Source: Pseudomonadota bacterium (GTDB taxonomy: Bacteria; Pseudomonadota; Gammaproteobacteria; Burkholderiales; Burkholderiaceae). Taken from it: DNA of 7,001 bases. The DNA is taken from NCBI GenBank assembly GCA_021783435.1, contig JAJXUC010000182.1:1-7001 (forward strand), in the 5' to 3' direction. The number at the start of each line of letters is the position of its first letter. Positions within the stretch are counted from its first letter, which is position 1. Both the position numbers and the translations under genes were made by a program. This document shows positions 1-5,474 of this stretch, one piece after another. The notes under the pieces were generated by a model. It did not search any database. It was not told the origin of the DNA and worked only from the letters and a program-made list of their open reading frames with translations.

Positions 1-1
1 C

Positions 2-1435
2 ATGATTCGCAAAACCAAGATCGTCGCAACGCTGGGTCCGGCGTCGTCCGACCCCAAGGTGCTCGACAAGATGATGGAGGCCGGCCTTGATGTGGCGCGG
101 CTGAATTTCTCGCACGGCAAGCCCGAAGAGCACATCGAGCGGGCGGAGCTGGTGCGCTCCCTGGCCCGCGCGCGCGGCCGCGCGGTCGGCGTGCTGGTGG
201 ATCTGCAGGGTCCCAAGATCCGCATCGGCAAATTCAAGAGCGACAAGATCAGCCTCAAGCCCGGCGACAGCTTCATTCTGGATGCCGAGTGCAAAATGGG
301 CGACCAGGAACGCGTCGGGCTCGATTACAAGGAACTGCCGCGCGACGTGGCGCGCGGCGCCACCTTGCTGCTGGACGACGGCCGCATCGAATTGTGGGTG
401 GAGGAAGTCAAGGGCGAGGCGGTGCACTGCAAGGTCGTGCAGGGCGGGGTTCTTTCCAACAACAAGGGCATCAACCGCAAGGGTGGCGGCTTGTCTGCCG
501 CGGCCCTGACCGCCAAGGACATCGAGGACATCAAGACCGCCGCGGCCCTCAAGGCCGACTACCTGGCGGTGTCCTTCCCGCGCAGCGGCGCCGACCTGCA
601 GCAGGCTCGGGAACTGTTGCGTGCCGCCGGCGGCAGGGGGCTGATCGTCGCCAAGGTGGAGCGCGCCGAGGCGGTGACCGACCTGGAAGACATCCTGGAA
701 GCGTCCGATGCCATCATGGTGGCGCGCGGCGACCTGGGCGTGGAAGTCGGCGATGCCGCCGTCCCGGCCCTGCAGAAGAAGATGATCCGCATGGCGCGCG
801 AGCGCAACAAGCTGGTGATTACCGCCACCCAGATGATGGAGTCGATGATCGCCAGCCCCATCCCGACCCGGGCGGAAGTGTCCGACGTCGCCAACGCCGT
901 GCTGGATGGCACCGACGCGGTCATGTTGTCCGCGGAAACGGCCGCCGGCGCCTATCCGGTGGAAGCCGTCGCCGCCATGGACCGGGTCTGCATGGAAGCG
1001 GAAAAGGAGGCGGAGCCAGATTTTGGCAGCGACCGCCTCAGCCACAGCTTCCTGCGCGTGGACGAGGCCATCGCCATGTCCGCCGCCTACACTTCGGTCC
1101 ACCTCAACATCAAGGCCATCGCCGCGCTCACCCAGTCCGGCAACACCTGCCTGTGGATGTCGCGCATGCACCCCGGCGTGCCGATCTACGCCTTGACACC
1201 CGAGGTGGAAACCCGTAGAAAAGTCACTCTTTACCGGGGCGTCTATCCGGTCAATTTCAAGACCGCCACCAAGGACCGTGAGGATCTGCTCATGGAGGCC
1301 GAGGAGGAGTTGCGCCGCCGCGGTGCGGTGCGCGAGGGCGACCTCATCATCCTCACCATCGGCGAGCCCATCGGCAAATCCGGCGGCACCAACACCCTCA
1401 AGATCGTGCGGGTGGGTGCCGGGCACAAAAGCTGA
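2..1435 (+). CDS. pyk: Pyruvate kinase (complete)
   Basis: Pyruvate kinase transfers phosphate from phosphoenolpyruvate to ADP, giving pyruvate and ATP in the cytoplasm at the end of lower glycolysis. The 477-aa product is full length for a bacterial enzyme (E. coli PykF is 470 aa). It opens MIRKTKIVATLGP and has the N-terminal active-site block ARLNFSHG (32-39, with R33, N35, S37). D67 lies in LVDLQGPKIR, and the B domain spans roughly 70-165. The signature LIVAKVERAEAV (214-225) carries catalytic Lys218 and metal ligand Glu220. Next come MVARGDLG (239-246, metal ligand Asp244) and ITATQMMESM (273-282), then the C-terminal regulatory domain from about 340. The ATG is one base inside the window, so its ribosome binding site is not visible. 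The stop is followed 33 nt later by the aldolase, suggesting co-transcription. In autotrophs this gene often follows gap and pgk, which would lie to the left. Effector control cannot be read from the sequence. Confidence 0.97.
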   Translation: MIRKTKIVATLGPASSDPKVLDKMMEAGLDVARLNFSHGKPEEHIERAELVRSLARARGRAVGVLVDLQGPKIRIGKFKSDKISLKPGDSFILDAECKMGDQERVGLDYKELPRDVARGATLLLDDGRIELWVEEVKGEAVHCKVVQGGVLSNNKGINRKGGGLSAAALTAKDIEDIKTAAALKADYLAVSFPRSGADLQQARELLRAAGGRGLIVAKVERAEAVTDLEDILEASDAIMVARGDLGVEVGDAAVPALQKKMIRMARERNKLVITATQMMESMIASPIPTRAEVSDVANAVLDGTDAVMLSAETAAGAYPVEAVAAMDRVCMEAEKEAEPDFGSDRLSHSFLRVDEAIAMSAAYTSVHLNIKAIAALTQSGNTCLWMSRMHPGVPIYALTPEVETRRKVTLYRGVYPVNFKTATKDREDLLMEAEEELRRRGAVREGDLIILTIGEPIGKSGGTNTLKIVRVGAGHKS

Positions 1436-1453
1436 ATCGCAAGTTTCATAAAC

Positions 1454-1458
1454 AGGAG
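1454..1458 (+). promoter_or_regulatory. Ribosome binding site of the aldolase gene
   Basis: AGGAG lies 10 nt before the ATG at 1469 in the short pyk-fba gap. It supports this ATG as the start. No terminator or obvious promoter is visible in the gap, consistent with read-through from pyk. Confidence 0.8.
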
Positions 1459-1468
1459 ATATCGCAAC

Positions 1469-2533
1469 ATGGCACTCATTTCCCTGCGTCAACTGCTGGA
1501 CCATGCCGCCGAACACGGTTACGGCGTGCCGGCTTTCAACGTCAACAACCTCGAACAGATGCGCGCCATCATGGAAGCCGCCGACGAAACCGATTCGCCG
1601 GTGATCGTGCAGGCCTCCGCCGGCGCCCGCAAGTACGCTGGCGCCCCCTTCCTGCGCCACCTGATCCTGGCGGCGATCGAGGAATTTCCCCACATCCCGG
1701 TGTGCATGCACCAGGACCACGGCACTTCCCCCGCGGTGTGCCAGCGCTCCATCCAGCTGGGGTTCTCCTCGGTGATGATGGATGGTTCGCTGAAGGAAGA
1801 CGGCAAGACCCCGTCGTCCTACGAGTACAACGTCGACGTCACCCGTCGCACGGTCGAAATGGCCCATGCTTGCGGCGTTTCCGTGGAAGGCGAACTGGGC
1901 TGCCTGGGCTCGCTGGAGACCGGCACCGCCGGTGAGGAAGACGGCATCGGAGCGGAGGGCAAGCTCGATCACAGCCAACTGCTGACCGACCCCGAAGAAG
2001 CCGCCGATTTCGTCAAGAAGACCGGCGTCGACGCCCTGGCGATCGCCATCGGCACCAGCCACGGCGCCTACAAGTTCACGCGTCCGCCCACAGGCGACAT
2101 CCTCGCCATCGGCCGCATCAAGGAAATCCACGCGCGCATTCCCAACACCCACCTGGTGATGCACGGATCCTCCTCGGTGCCGCAGGAATGGCTCAAGATC
2201 ATCAACGAATACGGTGGCGACATGGGCGAGACCTACGGCGTGCCGGTCGAGGAGATCGTCGAGGGCATCAAGCACGGTGTGCGCAAGGTCAACATCGACA
2301 CCGACCTGCGCATGGCGTCCACCGGCGCGACCCGCAAATTCCTCGCCGAGAACAAGAAGGAGTTCGACCCGCGCAAATTCCTCATCGCCTCCACCAAGGC
2401 CATGAAGGACATCTGCAAGGCGCGCTACACCGCCTTCGGCACCGCCGGCAACGCCTCCAAGATCAAGGTGATCTCCCTGGAAGGCATGACTACGCGTTAC
2501 GCCAAAGGCGAGCTGACCCCCAAGGTCAACTGA
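1469..2533 (+). CDS. fba: Class II fructose-bisphosphate aldolase, Calvin-cycle subtype
   Basis: This zinc aldolase interconverts fructose-1,6-bisphosphate with dihydroxyacetone phosphate and glyceraldehyde-3-phosphate. In Calvin-cycle organisms it runs in the condensing direction and also makes sedoheptulose-1,7-bisphosphate. The 354-aa protein has the GVPAFNVNN start (19-27). The HQDHG motif (81-85) supplies catalytic Asp83 and zinc ligand His84. VEGELG (139-144) carries Glu140 and Glu142, and the other zinc-ligand histidines are His198 in GTSHG and His232 in VMHGSS. The phosphate/substrate segment VNIDTDLR spans 274-281. The loop after GELG, with the [20 protein letters not shown] stretch (149-168), and the overall length fit the subtype named as Calvin-cycle class II aldolase (cbbA/cfxA type) rather than the shorter gatY type. 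The ATG has a good AGGAG. A strong terminator directly follows the stop, so this is the last gene of its operon. The family call is firm; the Calvin-cycle role is inferred from subtype and neighbours. Confidence 0.97.
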   Translation: MALISLRQLLDHAAEHGYGVPAFNVNNLEQMRAIMEAADETDSPVIVQASAGARKYAGAPFLRHLILAAIEEFPHIPVCMHQDHGTSPAVCQRSIQLGFSSVMMDGSLKEDGKTPSSYEYNVDVTRRTVEMAHACGVSVEGELGCLGSLETGTAGEEDGIGAEGKLDHSQLLTDPEEAADFVKKTGVDALAIAIGTSHGAYKFTRPPTGDILAIGRIKEIHARIPNTHLVMHGSSSVPQEWLKIINEYGGDMGETYGVPVEEIVEGIKHGVRKVNIDTDLRMASTGATRKFLAENKKEFDPRKFLIASTKAMKDICKARYTAFGTAGNASKIKVISLEGMTTRYAKGELTPKVN

Positions 2534-2555
2534 GCGAAAGCGGTTTTCAGCCCCG

Positions 2556-2589
2556 AAAGGGCGGCCTGCAAAGGCCGCCCTTTTCTTTT
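2556..2589 (+). terminator. Intrinsic (rho-independent) terminator after fba
   Basis: The arms GGGCGGCC (2559-2566) and GGCCGCCC (2573-2580) are perfectly complementary. A T-A pair closes a GCAA tetraloop (2568-2571, GNRA class). Flanking AAA (2556-2558) pairs with the first Ts of the run TTTTCTTTT (2581-2589). The hairpin starts 22 nt after the fba stop, and its orientation fits termination of the pyk-fba transcript. It separates the two operons in the window. Confidence 0.93.
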
Positions 2590-2731
2590 GCGCCCCCGGT
2601 TTGGCAGTCTTGCCTTCATCGCGCTGAGGACGGTTTTCCTACCCGCTTGCGATGGGCTTGCTGAGCGTGCGCGAGCGCCCAGTTCGCTCAAGGAAAGTGT
2701 ATAGGTTGTCAGCGAAATTTTCCGTACAAAT

Positions 2732-2750
2732 ACCATAAAACTATTATGGT
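2732..2750. promoter_or_regulatory. Candidate operator: inverted CCATAA pair 1
   Basis: The arms ACCATAA (2732-2738) and TTATGGT (2744-2750) form a perfect 7-bp inverted repeat around a 5-nt spacer in an AT-rich patch. The hexamer CCATAA recurs as a second inverted pair about 176 nt downstream, which makes chance less likely. The left-right symmetry suits a dimeric regulator such as a LysR-type protein (CbbR is the usual Calvin-cycle one), but the identity of the binding protein is a guess. The site overlaps the best -10-like hexamer (TATTAT, 2742-2747). Confidence 0.4.
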
Positions 2751-2898
2751 TTTCTCGCCGGTGCGCTGCGGGCGGTTTGATTGGTCCATATCCACCGCGC
2801 CCGGCAAAACCAAGCATGGAAGGCACCCTGGCCTTGGGTGTGTCGCCCTGAGTATCGTCCCGCCCCGTCGCGGCCGTCTTGCGCATCATTCATCAAAG

Positions 2899-2937
2899 TT
2901 TATCGTTGCCATAAAAAATTAAGACTGTTGTTTATGG
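2899..2937. promoter_or_regulatory. Candidate operator: inverted CCATAA pair 2 with a LysR-type box
   Basis: TTTAT (2899-2903), 7 nt, then ATAAA (2911-2915) is an interrupted palindrome that contains the T-N11-A spacing typical of LysR-family binding sites (T2901 to A2913). The right arm contains CCATAA (2909-2914). An inverted copy, TTATGG, lies at 2932-2937, so the pair repeats the arrangement at 2732-2750 with a wider gap of 17 nt. The position, 116-154 nt upstream of dabB, suits an activator or repressor site. Function is inferred from symmetry and position only. Confidence 0.4.
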
Positions 2938-2971
2938 ATGACCCTCTTTAGCATTTACCAGGAAATTTTCC

Positions 2972-3013
2972 GCCCTGCTGGGCAACCGCTTCAGCGCCCC
3001 GGCGCTGAAGACG
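2972..3013 (+). repeat. Tandem hairpins in the dabB leader, including a 10-bp perfect inverted repeat
   Basis: CTTCAGCGCC (2989-2998) is followed after CC by its exact reverse complement GGCGCTGAAG (3001-3010). As RNA, 9 bp could pair around a 4-nt loop, with two more pairs possible over a bulged A at 3011. A smaller hairpin, GCCC-TGCT-GGGC, sits just upstream (2972-2983). No T-run follows, so this is not an ordinary terminator. The large repeat ends 42 nt before the dabB ATG, so it may be an mRNA leader structure or a protein-binding operator. Confidence 0.6.
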
Positions 3014-3052
3014 CGTTGCACTGGGGATGTTAGACCGAGGAAAACTGACACG

Positions 3053-4732
3053 ATGGACAAGCTGAGCGCCCTGATTCCGGCCGTGCCGCTGCTGTCGGCC
3101 GTGTTGATCACGTTGCTGGCGGGGCGCCCGCGCCACATGGTCGCGCGCCTGAGCGTCGGCCTGAGCTCGCTGACCCTTATTCTAGCCATCGCGCTGTTGC
3201 TGCTGTACCTGGGCGAGCCCAGGCCGCAATGGCTGTCGTCCGGCTGGGGTTGGGGCAGCCTGTATCTCGACCCGCTTTCCCACATCATGGCGCTGATGGT
3301 GGCGGGCATCAGTCTGGTGGTGCATGTCTATTCGGTGCGTTACATGGCCGAGGAACCGGGCTATGCGCGTTTCTACGCGCTGCTCGATCTGATGACGGCG
3401 GCCATACTGCTGATGGTCGCGGCGGGCGACCTCGTCACGCTGCTGGTGGCCTGGCATCTGGTTGGCGTTGTGCTGTATTTCCTGCTCGGGCACGACATGC
3501 AGCGGCCGGCGGCCCAGCGCTACGCGTTCTGGTCGTTCTTCACCTATCGCCTCGGCGACCTGCCGCTCGTGCTGGCGGCGGTGCTGTTGTACCAGGCCTA
3601 CGGAACCCTGTCGCTGCCGGTGCTGTTCCAACAAATCGCTGCCGATCCTGGCGCCCATGCAGCGCTTGGCGTTCCCCTGCCGACCACCGTGGGCTTCCTG
3701 GTCGCGTTGGCAGCCTTCGCGCGCTCGGCCCAGTTTCCTCTGCACACCTGGCTGCCCTATACCATGGAAGGCCCGACACCCGTGTCGGCCCTCATGCATG
3801 CCGGTATCGTCAATGCCGGGGGCTTCCTCATCAACCGCTTTGCACCGGTGTTCGTGCATGCCGGCGACGTGCTGCACCTGGTGTTTGCGGTGGGGCTGGT
3901 CACTGCGATTCTGGGCTCGGTCTTGATGCTGATGCAGAACGATATCAAGAAGTCGCTCGGCTATTCGACCATGGGCCAGATGGGCTTCATGTTCGTCGAG
4001 TGCGGCGTGGGGGCCTTCTCCCTGGCGATCTACCACCTCATCGCCCACGGGCTGTTCAAGGGCACGCTGTTCCTCGGCTCCGGCAGCATGATCGGCAATG
4101 CCCGGCGCCACGACAACGTGCCCCACGACGATGTCTACACGTTCGTGGTCGAGCGCAAGCCGGTGGCTTCGCGCCTGCCCTGGGTGGTGGCGGCCGTCAT
4201 CACCCTGGTGGTGCCTTTCCTGATTCTCGGCTTGTCGCACTGGCTGGTGGACGGTGATTTTGTCGGCCGCCAGGGCGCGCTCATCCTGCTGTTCTTCGGC
4301 TGGGTCACGGGCGCGCAACTGCTGTTTGCCACCTACCGGCTGCGTGCCGACAGCCCCTGGCGGCTGATGGCCATGATCATCCTGTCGCTGGTCGTCGTGG
4401 TGGCCGGCTATACCGCGATGGGGCACGCCTTCGACCTGTTTCTCTATCCGGACAGGGCGCTGAGTGACCGCATCTATGCGGCGGCCAGCATACCCTTCGG
4501 CACCTTCGAGGTGCTGGTGGCGCTGCTTACCGTCGCGGTGGTGGTGGGGTGGCTGGCGGCTTATTACGCTGCCGCCAACGGACGCTCGCGGGGCGGCGAG
4601 GCTTCGGCCCTGCGGCTGGCACTCTATTCGCTGATCTCGCGCGAGTTCTACGTGGCCGACGTGTACGCTTGGCTTACCCAGGCCGTGCTCGGGTTGTCCA
4701 AGCGCTTGAATGTCTGGTTCAGGTGGGTGTGA
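3053..4732 (+). CDS. dabB: DabB: NuoL-like membrane subunit of a DAB inorganic-carbon uptake system
   Basis: DabB is the membrane subunit of the two-part DAB system. It is related to the proton-translocating subunits of complex I and is thought to supply ion flow that powers DabA. The 559-aa protein is mostly hydrophobic helices. NuoL-like blocks are DPLSHIM (73-79), the TM5 region AWHLVGVVLYFLLGH (133-147), YRLGDL (165-170), ARSAQFPLHTWLPYTMEGPTPVSALMHA (223-250), NDIKKSLGYSTMGQMGFM (296-313) and YHLIAHGLFKGTLFLGSGSMI (327-347). Against E. coli NuoL by eye, D178, H254, H334, H338 and K342 are kept as D169, H249, H328, H332 and K336. E144 becomes H135 and K229 becomes R224. The protein ends about where NuoL would continue into its lateral helix and last membrane helix. 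The adjacent dabA and the lack of other nuo genes favour DabB over a respiratory NuoL. The ATG is preceded by GAGG (3037-3040) at a rather long 12-nt spacing. Confidence 0.92.
   Translation: MDKLSALIPAVPLLSAVLITLLAGRPRHMVARLSVGLSSLTLILAIALLLLYLGEPRPQWLSSGWGWGSLYLDPLSHIMALMVAGISLVVHVYSVRYMAEEPGYARFYALLDLMTAAILLMVAAGDLVTLLVAWHLVGVVLYFLLGHDMQRPAAQRYAFWSFFTYRLGDLPLVLAAVLLYQAYGTLSLPVLFQQIAADPGAHAALGVPLPTTVGFLVALAAFARSAQFPLHTWLPYTMEGPTPVSALMHAGIVNAGGFLINRFAPVFVHAGDVLHLVFAVGLVTAILGSVLMLMQNDIKKSLGYSTMGQMGFMFVECGVGAFSLAIYHLIAHGLFKGTLFLGSGSMIGNARRHDNVPHDDVYTFVVERKPVASRLPWVVAAVITLVVPFLILGLSHWLVDGDFVGRQGALILLFFGWVTGAQLLFATYRLRADSPWRLMAMIILSLVVVVAGYTAMGHAFDLFLYPDRALSDRIYAAASIPFGTFEVLVALLTVAVVVGWLAAYYAAANGRSRGGEASALRLALYSLISREFYVADVYAWLTQAVLGLSKRLNVWFRWV
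4721..4727 (+). promoter_or_regulatory. Ribosome binding site inside the end of dabB
   Basis: AGGTGGG lies within the last codons of dabB, 6 nt before the ATG at 4734. It favours that ATG over the in-frame ATG at 4710, which would add eight polar residues (SGSGGCD region) ahead of a typical hydrophobic N-terminus and overlap dabB by 23 nt. Confidence 0.65.
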
Positions 4733-4733
4733 C

Positions 4734-5474
4734 ATGGCACTGCTGCTGGGCGCCGCCCTGTTCCTCCCGCTGTTTCCGCTGAGCATTCTGCTCAATGCCC
4801 TGCTCACGCATCTGCGCCATCCGCTGGCGCGCTGCGTCCTCCTTCTGGCGTGGCCGCAGGTCGGGGTAATTCTTCTGCAGTCGGTGCCGCTGCCGATTCC
4901 ACAGGTACTCGTACCCTGGGCGTTGCTTACCTCCGCCTTCTATGCCTTGCGGCTGCTCACGGTGCGCGACCTCGGGCTGTGGGCGGGATTCTTCGCGAGT
5001 TCGGCGTTCGCCCTGACCTGGGGCCTCGCGGTCAGCACCCATGCGGAGGGGCTGCGGCTCTTCGCGCTCTGGTTCAGCGCGCCCGCGGCGCTGCTCGCGC
5101 TGCTGGCGGGCCCTCTTGCCCAGCGCCTGGGAGCCGCCTATGCCGGCCTGTCTGGCGGACTGGCGGGCCCCCTGCCGCGCCTGGCGGGGGTGCTGGCCGT
5201 GATCGTTTTCGCCGCGGTCGCCACGCCGCCTTTTCCGGGGTTTTTTGCGCTGCTTGGTTTGCTGCACGAACTCGCCGCGCCGGCGGCCGTCGCCGTGCTC
5301 GCCGTCTGGCTCGTCTGGGGCTGGGCGGCGGCCAGACTCTTGCAGGGTTTCATCTTCGGGGCCGAGCGCCCAAGCGCGGTTGGCGATATCGCGCGGGCGT
5401 CTGCGCTGGCCTACTTTGGTGTGCTCGGAGCCTTCACGGCTGCCGGCCTGTATCTGATGGGGGGAGGACTGTGA
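4734..5474 (+). CDS. Membrane protein between dabB and dabA, resembling the second half of a NuoM/NuoN-type subunit
   Basis: I do not recognise a named family for this gene. The 246-aa product is very hydrophobic, with roughly six to seven predicted membrane segments and few charges. From about residue 62 it can be laid by eye along NuoM. ALRLLTVRDLGLWAGFF (71-87) sits where NuoM has its DIKRL(I/L)AY helix. EGLRLFALWFSAPAALLALLAG (105-126) matches the helix with the AHGLS motif. GGLAGPLPRL (141-150) matches the GGLWxKM loop, ATPPFPGFFALLGLL (163-177) the LGMPGTGNFVGEF helix, and ARLLQGFIFGAE (200-211) the LHRAYFGKA segment. The Lys, His and Glu used for proton transfer in NuoM are absent from those places. 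It starts 1 nt after dabB stops and overlaps dabA by 4 nt, so co-translation is likely. A structural or assembly subunit for DabB/DabA is my inference; an unrelated small membrane protein remains possible. Confidence 0.75.
   Translation: MALLLGAALFLPLFPLSILLNALLTHLRHPLARCVLLLAWPQVGVILLQSVPLPIPQVLVPWALLTSAFYALRLLTVRDLGLWAGFFASSAFALTWGLAVSTHAEGLRLFALWFSAPAALLALLAGPLAQRLGAAYAGLSGGLAGPLPRLAGVLAVIVFAAVATPPFPGFFALLGLLHELAAPAAVAVLAVWLVWGWAAARLLQGFIFGAERPSAVGDIARASALAYFGVLGAFTAAGLYLMGGGL
5461..5474 (+). promoter_or_regulatory. Ribosome binding site and GTGA overlap at the dabA start
   Basis: GGGGAGGA (5461-5468) precedes the GTG at 5471, whose last bases form the upstream gene's TGA (5472-5474). The 4-nt GTGA overlap is a usual sign of translational coupling. 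The GGAGG core is only 3 nt from the GTG, which is tight. The next in-frame start, ATG at 5510, has no comparable site, so GTG is preferred. Confidence 0.65.

Larger units (their letters stand above)
2590..3052. other. Intergenic region between the pyk-fba and dab operons
   Basis: No convincing gene lies here. A reverse-strand open frame covers much of it (2497-2889), but it runs back through the terminator and into the end of fba and has no recognisable protein character. The first part (about 2590-2700) is ordinary GC-rich sequence with a weak inverted repeat, TGAGCG/CGCTCA (2662-2667 and 2685-2690). Two AT-rich patches follow, around 2700-2755 and 2890-2960, and both contain CCATAA elements. 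Just before dabB are two hairpins. Since the upstream operon is terminated, the dab promoter should be here. I could not pick a convincing -35/-10 pair: TATTAT at 2742-2747 is a fair -10 but has only a poor -35 (TTTCCG, 2719-2724). Confidence 0.7.

Noticed and set aside
2662..2690. Inverted repeat TGAGCG/CGCTCA in the intergenic region
   Set aside because: Only 6 bp with a 17-nt spacer in GC-rich sequence, and no T-run or motif recurrence.
2820..2840. Interleaved repeats AAGGC/GCCTT and CACCC/GGGTG
   Set aside because: The arms are only 5 bp and mutually exclusive. They could be alternative hairpins but are within chance for this composition.
2497..2889. A 130-codon minus-strand open frame across the fba end and the intergenic region
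   Set aside because: It crosses the intrinsic terminator and the fba C-terminus, its product has no recognisable motif, and the AT-rich part looks regulatory.
2534..3052. CRISPR array, tRNA or insertion sequence in the intergenic region
   Set aside because: No regularly spaced repeats, no cloverleaf-like arrangement, and no terminal repeats or transposase remnants could be seen.
3027..3065. Possible 12-codon upstream open frame (ATG at 3027) overlapping the dabB start
   Set aside because: It has no properly spaced ribosome binding site, and the peptide has no run of a regulatory amino acid. A chance frame is the simpler reading.
3053..4732. Reading this gene as respiratory complex I nuoL (or ndhF)
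   Set aside because: No other nuo genes are present, the channel Glu is missing, the lateral helix is absent, and dabA follows in the same operon.
3182..4807. A 541-codon open frame on the minus strand, antisense to almost all of dabB
   Set aside because: Its product is rich in His, Gln, Arg and Glu with no domain pattern. This is what the complement of a GC-rich, Leu/Val-rich membrane gene gives (CTG read as CAG, GTG as CAC). The + strand product has clear family motifs.
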